From Emiliania huxleyi CCMP1516 (taxonomy: Eukaryota > Haptophyta > Isochrysidales > Noelaerhabdaceae): a DNA stretch of 64,000 nucleotides. The DNA lies in assembly GCF_000372725.1 (NCBI RefSeq), contig NW_005195300.1, positions 223,816-287,815 on the forward strand. Reading direction: 5' to 3'. The position numbers and the translations under genes are program-made. The notes under the pieces are model-generated. The model was not told where the DNA came from. It did no database searches and was given only the letters and a program-made list of their open reading frames with translations. Positions 41,816 to 51,213 of this stretch are shown here, piece after piece (position 1 is the stretch's first letter; every line of letters starts with the position of its first letter).

Positions 41816-42840
41816 GGAGGAGGCCGTCCGCAGAGCGCGGTTGCCGCGCCCTCGGCGCACGTGCGGTGCACACACGTACCCGGCCTACCCGGCCGCTAAT
41901 TTCCATGCGCGAGACGGCCAGATCTATAACTGTATCACCGCAGCGAGTAGATTTTGGTGAGATCAAACCGTATCTTTTTCACGGCACATCCGCTCCCCCC
42001 TCCCCGCACGTGATGCCTCCATGCGCCCGTCAAGTCGAAATCGATATGCAGCATGCTCGATGGTTTGCCCGAAAAGGTACAAAGCGGCGTTTGGCGACAA
42101 AACACAGCGCTGCGACTTCGGAAGTGGCGCGGTGGACATGCTCCCACGGCGCCGAAGCGGCGCCGGAGTGGCCGGCGCTGCTCGCCACGACCACGACGGC
42201 TACTCTGATGCTCCGGGCCGACCCGTCCTACCCGACGGTGGCACTCTTCCGACGTGCGAGCTCAGAAACATTCTGAAACGGCGTGCAGCAGAGTCACCGA
42301 CGAGGTCGGTCCGCGTGACTCCTCGCGTCCCGTACCGTTCTCACACATCCATAAACTCACTTTGGCCTCACTGAAGCGATGCCTGAATCCTGAATCCTCA
42401 GATTTTAGATTAGGACGCTGCGCAACCTCTACTGATCTCTACTGATCTACTGAGCCTAGAGAGGTAGAGTACGCGAACTGCTGGCACCGCTCCCTCCACC
42501 GGGCACCGCTCCTGCGCCAGGCTGCAACAGCCCTCTCTCCCCCCTCTGAGCAGCAGCTGCATCGCTCCCCCGTCATGCCCCCCCCCCCTCCNNNNNNNNN
42601 NNNNNNNNNNNNNNNNNNNNNNNNNNNNNNNNNNNNNNNNNNNNNNNNNNNNNNNNNNNNNNNNNNNNNNNNNNNNNNNNNNNNNNNNNNNCCCCCCGTT
42701 AAACAAAAGATGTATGGGGTAAGTGTTTTTAGCCAGCCCGCCTTTTCCCCCCCCCCCCCGGTCTCCGCCCCCTCCCCCCTCCCCCGCGCCGCACAAACCC
42801 ACCCGCGCGCGCCCCCACCGTCGCTGCGCGTCGTGCTCCG
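41816..42840. other. Intergenic with 100-N assembly gap
   Basis: Bases 42592-42691 are N, bounded by C homopolymers, so the gap probably marks a sequencing stop. An unrecognised plus-strand ORF runs 42021-42374 (PKRYKAAFGDKTQRCDFGSG). No motif supports it. Confidence 0.6.
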
Positions 42841-42929
42841 CAGCCGTGGGGATCTGTGCTCTCTGCCGTGCTCGAGCGGCGGTCCCGCCGAGCCCCGCGC
42901 CCTTGCCGCCCGGCCGCGGCTGGAGAGGC

Positions 42930-44163
42930 TCAGCGCTGGAGCCTGATGCCGCGCTCCTCGCACACGGCCACCAGCTCAGGCTGCTTCTCGTTGTCCACGA
43001 TGAGCGTCTGCACGCGAGGGGAGGTGCGATGGGCATTGGGCGGGGGAGGGGCGTGTGGCGAGGGTGGCGTCTCGCGCCTTCAAGCTCGGGGCGGCCCCCT
43101 CATTGAGGGCGGCGGCCAGCGCCTTGCAGCCCTCGTCGCCAATCTCGTTGCACCAGAGTTGGAGCGTCTCGAGCCGCGGCGCTGCCCCGCTCGCGAGGAC
43201 CTCCGCCAGCTGCGCCGCCTCTGCGTCGCCCCAGCCGAGGACGGCGTAGTTCAGCTTGGTCGCCTTGCCAAACTGCTCCTCGAAGGCGGCCTCGTACAGC
43301 CGCTTCACCAGCGGCTTGTCGTCCTTGCCGTTGGTGAAGCTCTTGTTCTCCAGCTCCGCCGCGAACGCAGACGGCAGCAGCGGAGGGCGCCGGCCGCCGG
43401 CCTGGGTGCAGTCGCGGGTGAGGCTGCCGCAGTCGTACTCCACGCCGTCGCGCATCTTGCCGAGGTCGAGCGAGAGGTCGTAGTCCTTGGTAAGGCCAGC
43501 CCAGCTCTGCTCAGTAAAGCACCAGCCGCGGTCAAAGTACTTGGCCACGTTGGTGCCCTCGGCCTGGTCCTCCGCCTTGTGCCCGTCCGGGAAGGAGGTC
43601 AGCCGCAGCACCCAAGTGTACGGGTGGGAGTAGAGCGTGCCGAGGCAGCCCAGCCCCTGCTTGAAGAGCGCGTTCTCCTCCTCGGTGCGCATGACGCCGT
43701 TGGCAGGGTCGGGGTGCTGGTGCAGCGAGCCGAAGTCCCAAAAGACGCCGAGCCGCGATATGTACCGATTGCTGAGCAGGGCCTTGAGCGCCTTTGCGAC
43801 GCGGGAGAGGTTGGCTCCGATCGGGTCGGGGTGGTCCTTGGTCAGCCACGGGTAGGAGAGCGCGGCGACGGGAAGGCTTACGCTGCTCTCGGTCGCCTCG
43901 ACGAGGTCGGCGAGGGAGAGGAATGCCTCTTCGGGCAGCGCCTGGCGGTGGTTGAGGACGCCGCCCGCCTCGGCGTGGTAGATAATCCACTGCGCGTCGA
44001 GGAGGGCGACGGCGCCACTTGCAAGGACCGGCTCCAGGGCGTCGCCGCCGCACTTGCGCCACTGCTCCAACTTCGTCTCGCTCACGCCGAGATCGGTGGC
44101 ACATAAGAGGGCGGAGGACGTTGGCGCGGCAGGGCCAGCAGGCTGTCGCGGCGGTTGAGGCAT
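42930..44163 (-). CDS. HET/TIR-like leucine-rich-repeat protein C
   Basis: Minus-strand exons 44163-43078 and 43007-42930 join across a 70-bp GC-AG intron in phase 0, giving 387 residues from MPQPPRQPAG. An upstream open stretch to 44265 has no ATG. Motifs match gene B nearly residue for residue: LPEEAFLSLADL, ALSYPWLTKDHPDP, LGVFWDFGSLHQ, LGTLYSHPYTWVLRLTSF, FDRGWCFTEQSW, then one LRR (RLETLQLWCNEIGDEG) and the tail ERGIRLQR. The N-termini differ. The noncoding sequence beyond the 3' end is also shared with gene B (CTCTGCCGTGCTCG at about 19320 and 42860), so the two arose by segmental duplication, not retrocopy. Confidence 0.75.
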
Positions 44164-44467
44164 GGCAGCGACTTCTCGAAGCAGGCGTGCATCGACAGCA
44201 TGGCCGAAAGCGAAACGGTCCGCCTCGAAATGGCAAACCCCGCAAAGTGACCCGTTTTTACCCACCCACGCCCGTGCGCGCGTATCTTAGCTAAGGTACG
44301 CGGCCACACGCGCTGGCGCGCGCGGCAACCGGGACTTTCACGCGCGACACGAGGGACTGTGTATTCTTGCCTGCCTCGGGGGAGAATAGCCGCCCTCACC
44401 CGCTGCCGCGCATCGAGCTCGGCGGGGCTGATACGTGTCAGTCTGTGCCGTCCCATCTTAACCAAGA

Positions 44468-44932
44468 TACCGTCGGGTCTCTATTTTAAGATGAGGTAAA
44501 CAGCAATAGATCCGGGTGTAGTGCCGGATCAGTTCCTGGAGCCAGGGGGACCGATTCGCGCTTGCCAAGGGACCAATTGCTGGAAGCCTGCGCAGCCTGC
44601 GCTCCGGCCGGCAGAGGGCTTGCGACCCGTGGCAGGGCGAGCCAAACTCTGGCGGAGGCAGCCCGCTCAGCCCCAGGCGCCCCTCGAACCGGAGGGTGGT
44701 CTGCCGCCGCTGCGCGGTCGGCGCGCCGAGGGCGGGAGACATATCGCAGCTTCGCGCCACAGGTAACCTGGGGACCGATTCTCGACCCCAAGTTTGGCAG
44801 CGCGCGGGCAGTGTGAAGGATCGATTGCTGTACAACGAGGGACCGATTCCGTGAGGGCCGGGTATCGATTAGGCCGCTTGAGGGCCGGATCTATTGCTGT
44901 TTACCTCATCTTAAAATAGAGACCCGACGGTA
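44468..44932. mobile_element. Miniature inverted-repeat transposon, perfect 48-bp TIRs
   Basis: 44468-44515 and 44885-44932 are exact reverse complements; the outermost bases are the TA dinucleotide, then CCGTCGGGTCTCTATTTTAA. TA at both ends suggests a TA target duplication as in Tc1/mariner-like elements. The 370-bp core has repeated GGGACCGATT-like phrases and no ORF. It sits in a local repeat: GTACGCGGCCACACG occurs uninterrupted at 44297-44311, an empty-site-like relative of the right flank. Confidence 0.88.
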
Positions 44933-45400
44933 CGCGGCCACACGTGCAGACGCGTATAGCGGTACTCGCGCCCACACGTGCCGCCTATCTTGGCCAACAT
45001 AGGCGGCTGCACTCGCAGCCGCGTACCGCGTGACATACACGCCCACGCATGGGGCGCGTTGTTCCCCTAGATAGGCGCCCTCACCCGCTGCCGCGCATCG
45101 AAATTTGGACCGGCGGGCGCGCGCACTTTGGTGTTCCCCCCCCCCCCCCCCGGCTCGGAGCGTTGAGTACAGCGCATGTGGCCTCAATCAATTGCTTCGT
45201 TCCTGACAGGTCAGCTGAGATACGACCATGTGCACACACCCCTACCTTTGCATAACCCGCGCCCCAAGACTACCCAAGACATGCCGGCCCCCTGCTCTCC
45301 ACAGCGCGGTCATTGACACATACGTCACATAGTCACCCCTGCCCCAACATCGCATGTCATGAGGAGATGAGCGACATGTCCACCGTTACAAGCAAGCGTC
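44933..45400. other. Intergenic with local direct repeats
   Basis: GCCCTCACCCGCTGCCGCGC occurs near 44389 and 45067, so the DNA around the miniature transposon is duplicated. No gene is supported. Confidence 0.5.
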
Positions 45401-46120
45401 AAAATTCTTTTTTCCGCACAACGTGCCAGTTCCAGTGCGCGCCAGTCCATGCCCACTATACTGTGCGAGGGAGTTGCATTGAAAAAAAGGAGGGCTACCA
45501 CCGGGTGGACGCCGCGCGCCGCGGAGGAGATGGCGCGCGAGCAGCAGCGTGCGCATGTTCGGCAGATGCGCTGGGCAAGGGAGCACGGCCGGGGGGGGGA
45601 GCCGGTCCGGTGCGTTGACGCGGAGGAGTACGACGAAGGCGACGACGCTTTCGACGCGCTCTTCGACGGGGGCTCGGGGTACGGGTGGGATTCCTCTTCG
45701 GGGGGCGGCGCCTTTTCTTCTAGGCGCCCTTGACCCAACATAGAGGGCGTTGTGGGCCTAGCTTTTGGTATAATATTAAAGGAGCCCTCTATTTTGGTAT
45801 AATATTAAAGGAGTAGAGGCCCTCTACTGGGAGGGCAAAGTTGGCCGTTCAAAGACCGTTGCCGCAAAGAAATTCTTTTTTTGCACAACGTCCCAGTGTC
45901 AGTGCGCGCCAGTACATGCCCACTACAAGTGCTGTGCGAGGGAGGGCCTTCAAATTCTTTTCTCGCACAACACTCGCCAGTGCGCGCCAGTCCCGTGCCC
46001 AGTCCTGTGCCCAGTGTTGTGCGAGGGAGTTTTGTTGTAAAATTCTTTTCTCGCCCAGTGTTGTGCGAGGGAGTTTTGTTGTAAAATTCTTTTCTCGATG
46101 GTGTACCTGTGTGGGGTGCG
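45401..46120 (+). mobile_element. Cluster of retroelement tail copies
   Basis: Tails start at about 45401, 45866, 45955 and 46045, each with AAATTCTTTT, CCAGTGCGCGCCAGT and GTGCGAGGGAG in order. The block GTTTTGTTGTAAAATTCTTT repeats at about 46028 and 46074. Between them, 45480-45733 contains an unrecognised ORF (MAREQQRAHVRQMRWAREHG) that uses an ATG from the tail. A short direct repeat GGTATAATATTAAAGGAG occurs twice near 45767-45812. Confidence 0.65.
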
Positions 46121-46336
46121 CGAGGAAACATGGATACAGCCTGAAGCGCGGCGCCAGACCCGTTGCCGCCCGCAAAGAGCTGCCGCGAGCCCGCCGCCTC
46201 CCAGCAGCAGCGCGAGAGGGGCGTGCTCCGGGCCATACCGAAAGTTGACGGGCAGCTTGGACCAAACGGGTTGACCATATATGGGCCAAAAGCGTCGAAA
46301 ATGTCCCAAAAGAGCGCTACCGCGACGCACCGCTTG

Positions 46337-46381
46337 CTGGATACACGCACTCCCTGGGTCCCAGGGAGTGCGTGTATCCAG
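46337..46381. repeat. Perfect 45-bp palindrome
   Basis: Arms 46337-46358 and 46360-46381 (22 bp each) are exact reverse complements around one central base; the left arm begins CTGGATACACGCACTCCC. It could extrude as a cruciform or form a transcript hairpin. Confidence 0.95.
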
Positions 46382-46845
46382 CAGGAGCGAGTAGGCTCGA
46401 CGCCGCGCTCGCTGTGGAGCTGCCACAAACTCGCCGCCGATCGTGCCACCGAAGGCGTCCCGGCGGAGGTGATGGAGTGTGAGACCTGAGGCTGCGGAGG
46501 TGACGCCTGAGGTACCGGCCCGTGTACGGCGACTCAGCCGGCGACCGCCACGGGCTCAGACGAGACTTGTCGACGCGTTCCGGCTCAGCTTCACCGTGGT
46601 CATCGGGCGTCTGTCGACGTCAGGACCACTGTGGTGTTCTTGGCGAAAGTGACCATCCCCCAGGCCTTGCTCGACATGCCCACATACCAGAGCCGCGCCT
46701 GGAGCGTCGGTCGGCATCCAGACGGAGAGGTGGGTGTACATGGTCGAGCATCGTCCATCGACCGAGTTCGAGCCATGCAGCGTGCTCGCACCCTCGCAAC
46801 GTCATGGGGTGTTCACAATGAGACCTTTCTTCTAAACCTCGCGCG

Positions 46846-47975
46846 CGACCACCAGCCAGAGCTTTTCGAGGGGCCCGAGGACGGTGCGTCGAGAAAGCTG
46901 ACACTCAAAGTAGCAGCCGAGTTTTTTGCCTCTTTTTGAGCGCTGCAGCTGCACACCCAGCCCACCAGTGATACTAGACGCACCAGATTCACCCCGTCGC
47001 GAGCTTGACCGCCACCCCGGTGACCGCCGCCCACAGGTGGCTGATCGCGCGCATTGCTCACGACGCCTTTGCGCGCCTGGTTTTCAGAGGGCTCCTGCGG
47101 CTCTTGCTCGTCGCGTGACCGCCGCCGACAGCACCTGCTCGGTCGTCCCCGCCGGCGCGGAGCTGCGCCACGTCGAATTGTTCGGTGGCTCGACCCCGCC
47201 GGCGCGCCCACCCACGCCTCCTACGCGCCGCACGCACAGTGTTCTCCTCGTGCGCGACCGCCAAAGTAGGCGCACGACCACCTCCCTCCCACTCACCCCC
47301 CCAACGATGCACAGCCTGTCCGCTCTCGCCGGCAAGGCGCACGGAACGCCCAATTTGGGCTGGAAATGCCGCCGCCACGGGTTGGTGGCGCCCTCGGCAG
47401 CGGGGCAGCGCCACGCCGGGCAAACTTGCGCGACCAACTTGCGACCTCTGTCCCTCGTATTGACCCCAGATTTTGCCCTATCCCGGCTCACCAGGTACCG
47501 CGAGCGGCGAGCCGCGCCAAGATAGCTCCATTTCCGACAAGTTCATCCCGCCCGAACGCCGATCTTCGGCCGTCAGGAGGCCCAGGACGGGGCCAAGGAC
47601 CGGTCAGGTGTGGATTCTCCACGGCGCTGCGGTGTATCTGCGCGCCCATGGCGCGTTCAGGGGTGCGCCTGAGGCGTGTAGACTGCGGGGCGCCGCGATA
47701 GCGCGGCGCCGACGATTGTGTCGCTCACTGTCGGTCCGACGACACAGTCACAGTGTGTGTGCAGTGCGTCCACTCCGGCGACCGTGACGCCGTCGGCGCT
47801 CGCCTATACCGGCTAGTGTGGAGCTCTCAGTGTGGTTGCGTGTTGTACTAGTGATGCTGCACTAGGCGGCCCGTTTTTAGCAAAAACCAGATACCACATC
47901 GCGTGTGGTCGTCGCAAAACCGCATCTTCGCCCGTCTGGGACCTCTTCGTACGGCTCCAAAAACCGCTCCTTAAC
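46846..47975 (+). mobile_element. Dispersed repeat, copy 2
   Basis: Same block order as 40680-41815. A plus-strand frame ending at 46939 (LLNLARDHQPELFEGPEDGA, SRKLTLKVAAEFFASF) is better preserved here. It is followed by CACCCCGGTGACCGCC, the GCGCCTGAGGCGTGTAGACT block and the 103-bp-unit relative at 47815-47975. No enzyme domain is recognised. Confidence 0.5.
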
Positions 47976-48844
47976 GACGACTACGCGGCCCGACGGTCGA
48001 TCTGCGCCTTCTCAGCGGTGGAGGGGATGTGGGCGCGGTACGTGCGAACCGCGTGGTGCTGCGATGGCTTGACGAGTCCGACTCCCAGCGTCGACTTTTT
48101 GACCCCACGGAGCCTCTGCTGCTCCGGGGGGGGGGGTCTGCAGACCACCCGGCCGAACTTCAGAGTGGCGGTGCTCCTCAAATACCGCTCAAACGCCCAC
48201 GATGTTGTGGAGGGGACATATGCTGATGATCCTGGCCCGATTGGCTCGCTCAGAAAGCTTCTGGGCGGTCGTTAAGATTCGCTCCCCGCACACCGGCGGA
48301 AGTATGGTACCCTAGAGTGTGTAGCGTGTGGCGCTCTCGATACGGGCGTGGCGCGTCATCGGTGTACACGGTAGCGTCTTCATTGCTCCCTCGTGGGCTC
48401 GGTACGCTGACGTAGCATGTAAATGATATAAAAAGCCGTAGGGGAGCGGAGAGAGCAGTAAGTGGAAGACGAATTACCCGCCCTCGCAACAACCCCAAAC
48501 ACTTGCCACACGTTTTCAGTGCACCTCTCCACATTCATTCAGCACCGACAGCTGCTCAAGCTGCGGATGTGCGCGATGTCGACAGCGGCGCAGGCCACCT
48601 TACCATGCGCTACAGGCTACGCCTACGGCTCTACAGTAAGCTGTCACAGTAAGTGCCCCGCCACAGCCGGCGCAAGCGACCGCCGGGAGCAGCGAGCTCC
48701 GCCCTACTCCCCTCGATGGGGTAGCCTCCGCCCACTGAGTCGCGGCTGAAATCATGGCCCTCATCGATGAGAGCAAATCCCGCAGCCACCTCCGTCTGTT
48801 GTAAAGGTGAATCCCACCATGGCTGCTGCTGTCCGCTGTTGTCG
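47976..48844. other. Intergenic, no supported gene
   Basis: It contains an unrecognised plus-strand ORF end (to 48275). GTATGGTACCCTAG (48302-48315) is the reverse complement of 40592-40605. A minus-strand frame from ATG 48852 ([20 protein letters not shown]) to 48631 overlaps the end of the 6-phosphogluconolactonase gene and may be its 3' flank or a small gene. Confidence 0.35.
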
Positions 48845-50799
48845 TCAGCCATAGAGCCGCTCCGCAGCCGCCTCCGCCTCGCGCAGCTGCGCCGCGGCCG
48901 GCTCGTCGAGGCACCAGTGCGTCCGCCTAGGAAAGGTCCAGGAACGGTCTAGGAAAAGTCTAAGAAAGGTCGTCGAGGCACCAGTCCGTCCGCCCGGCCG
49001 CAAGGACGAGCCCTCTAGGAAACGTCTAGGAAATGTCTAGGAAAGGTCTAGGAAAGGTCTAGGAAATGTCTAGGAAATGTCTCGGAAAGGTCTAGGAAAG
49101 TCCGCCCGGCCGCAAGGACGAGCCCGGCCGGCACCGGCTCGTCGGGCTGCGCGGCAAAGGCGGCGCGCACGGCACTCGCCTTGCTCCCGCCCGTGACCAC
49201 GAAGAGGGCGAGCCGCGCGGCGTTGATGGCGGGCAGAGTGAGCGTCACGCGACAGGCCGGCGGCTTTGGCGAGTCGTCCACGTACGTGACCGCGCGCCCC
49301 GTCTCGCAGAGCACCGCATGCGCCGGGAAGAGGGAGGCGGTGTGGCCGTCAGGGCCCATCCCCAGCAGCACCTGTTCACAGCTAGAGGCGTGAAGAGACG
49401 CTGTTCACGGTGTGGCCGTCGGGGCCCATCTCCAGCAACACCTGTTCACAGCTAGAGGCGTGAAGAGACGCTGTTCACGGTGTGGCCGTCGGGGCCCATC
49501 CCCAGCAGCACCTGTTCACAGCTAGAGGCGTGAAGAGACGCTGTTCACGGTGTGGCCGTCGGGGCCCATCTCCAGCAACACCGCGTCCAACCGCAGCGGC
49601 GGGGCCGACTCGGCCTGGGAAGCCGCCGCCGCCGCGCCTCCGCCCGCCGCCGCCGCCGCCGCCTCACGGAGCGTTGCGAGAAGCTTCTCTTCGTACAGCT
49701 CCGCCGCCTGCGGCAGAGGCAGGGCGGCGGCAACACCGACCGCTTGCACGCTGCCCATCCCCGCCGGCTCGAGAAAGCGGCGGCGCCACTCCCCGAGGCT
49801 GGAGTCCGGGTGCGACTCGGCCACATGCCGCTCGTCCGCGAGGAAGACGCGCCAGCGCGAGAGCTGGTCGCGTGGGGCGGCGGCGAGGAGCTCGGGCGCC
49901 AGCAGCGCCGGGATCGAGCCTCCGGAGACGGCGACCACGAACACGCCTCGCTCCGCGATCGCAGCGGCCGCAGCCTAGGGTTAGGGTATAGGTGAGGTTA
50001 GGGTTAGGGTTAGGGTTAGGGTGAGGGTTAGGGTGAGGGTATGGGTGAGGGTGAGGGTGAGGGTTAGGGTTAGGGGTTAGGGGTGAGGGTGAGGGTGAGG
50101 GTGAGGGCTAGGGTTCCTCAAGCAGCAACGCCACGGCGCGAGTGGCGAGGCCATCCGGCGACGCAAAGACCTCGCGCGTCCTCGCGCCGCGGGCTGTGCC
50201 GTCGCCAGCCCCGCCGGCCACGCCCGCAGCCGGGCTCGACGACACGGGTGCTGGCGCCTGCAGGGAAGGCTCCGAGACAGTTCCGAGAAGGTTCCGAGAA
50301 GGTTCCGAGAAGGTTCCGAGAAGGTGCTGACGGGTGCTGACGCCGGAGCCGGTGCGGCGGGAGCGGCGGGGACGGCTTGCGACGGTGCGGCGTCGAGCGC
50401 CAGAGAGGACAGCCTCTCGAGGCCCGCCGCCCCTGATGCGCTCGTCGTCGACGGCGCAGCCACGCGAGCCGTGAGCGCCGCCACCGCCTCGCGCTCCGCA
50501 AAGAGGCGGAGCTGCGGGTCGTCGCGCAGGTTGAGCGAGACGAAGATGGGCCGCCCGACCTTGCTGGACAGCCGCTGCGCAAGCCGCTGCGAGCCAGCGT
50601 CGCCCTCGTGGCCGCCGAGCAAGGTCGTTGCCGACGGCGTCGCCGCCCGGCCTCGCGCGCCCGCGCTGGCGGGCACACCCACGGCGAGGGAGTCGAGGCG
50701 GTGATCACCGGAGCCGATCCATAAGTACGCGCCGCCCTCAAGCCAGAGGAGCTGGAAGAAGACCTTCTCCTCGATCAGGGACGAGCACCAGGACTCCAT
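48845..50799 (-). CDS. PSMG4-like / 6-phosphogluconolactonase fusion, interrupted by telomeric DNA
   Basis: ATG 50799 opens a PSMG4/PAC4-like domain, a proteasome assembly chaperone ([40 protein letters not shown]). A 74-bp GT-AG or 86-bp GC-AG intron (to 50258) joins it in frame to 6-phosphogluconolactonase, the pentose-phosphate lactone hydrolase: [19 protein letters not shown] (to 50114). After 139 bp of telomeric repeats the enzyme resumes at 49974: [39 protein letters not shown] and the active-site [16 protein letters not shown]. It continues in 49371-49106 and ends in 48926-48845 with [20 protein letters not shown]. Introns at 49372-49581 (210 bp) and 48927-49105 (179 bp, GC-AG) are repeat-derived. 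The telomeric block has no GT or GC donor that restores the frame, so the gene may be broken. Two separate genes remain possible. Confidence 0.65.
48927..49105 (-). repeat. Intron built of about 11-bp repeats, flanked by GGCGGAC
   Basis: Units of CCTTTCCTAGA type fill two blocks. Between them lies a second exact copy of 26 bases of the preceding exon (beginning GGGCTCGTCCTTGCGG) plus CTGGTGCCTCGACGA from the following exon. GTCCGCC (+ strand) occurs at both intron ends (48921-48927 and 49100-49106). Confidence 0.8.
49340..49583 (-). repeat. 70-bp tandem repeat of the active-site exon segment
   Basis: The segment encoding VLL(G/E)MGPDGHT occurs four times, starting at 49371, 49441, 49511 and 49581 on the minus strand. 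The copies are separated by an identical 37-bp spacer that begins GTGAACAGC and ends GTGAACAG. Confidence 0.95.
49975..50113 (+). repeat. Interstitial telomeric repeat (TTAGGG type)
   Basis: 139 bases of TTAGGG and variant GTGAGGG units, G-rich on the plus strand. Both borders coincide with codon boundaries of the 6-phosphogluconolactonase sequence (GAG GAA on one side, GCT GCG on the other). Confidence 0.95.
50258..50331 (-). repeat. 11-bp minisatellite in the first intron of the fusion gene
   Basis: Five or so GGTTCCGAGAA units. ACGGGTGCTG followed by (G/A)CGCC occurs at both intron borders (50244-50258 and 50330-50344, one mismatch). Confidence 0.85.
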
Positions 50800-51213
50800 A
50801 TCGCACCCCGTCGACCAAGAAAAACAAAAATTCTTAAGAGTAATTCGAACGCGGCACTTGCCACAGGCGCCGCATACACACGCTCTACCGGGGGGCGGGG
50901 ACTGCGATCACATGGCGTTGGCCGGGACACGGGAAGGAGGGAGGGAAGCGCAAGGGGAGGGGTGTCGCACAAACTAAGTAACGTGGAGACATGGCACATG
51001 GGGCACAGGCATGGGGCACCCAACGCGGAAAGGCACACAAGAGCCCTTGTGCGCCAGCTCTTACGAGGCGTACGAGCAGGCGCACGAGGATAGCCAAAGT
51101 GGTCGATCGACCAGTGCGTCAATCAAGCACATCGCTGCAGCAGGAGGAGGGGACCGACCTGCTGCTCTGCGCTTGAACAGCGCACGTGGCGCCGGACCCA
51201 CCATGGTCCGCCA
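50800..51213. other. Intergenic, likely divergent flank
   Basis: It lies between the start of the fusion gene and the 3' end of the next minus-strand gene. ORFs are shadows. An A-rich AAAAACAAAAATTCTTAAGA stretch (about 50819-50838) may be promoter or leader of the fusion gene. Confidence 0.4.

Noticed and set aside
42856-44106. 416-codon plus-strand ORF
   Set aside because: It is antisense to LRR gene C; a similar shadow occurs opposite gene B, as expected from shared codon bias.
49975-50113. Chromosome end
   Set aside because: Telomeric repeats are internal, with gene sequence of the same frame on both sides.
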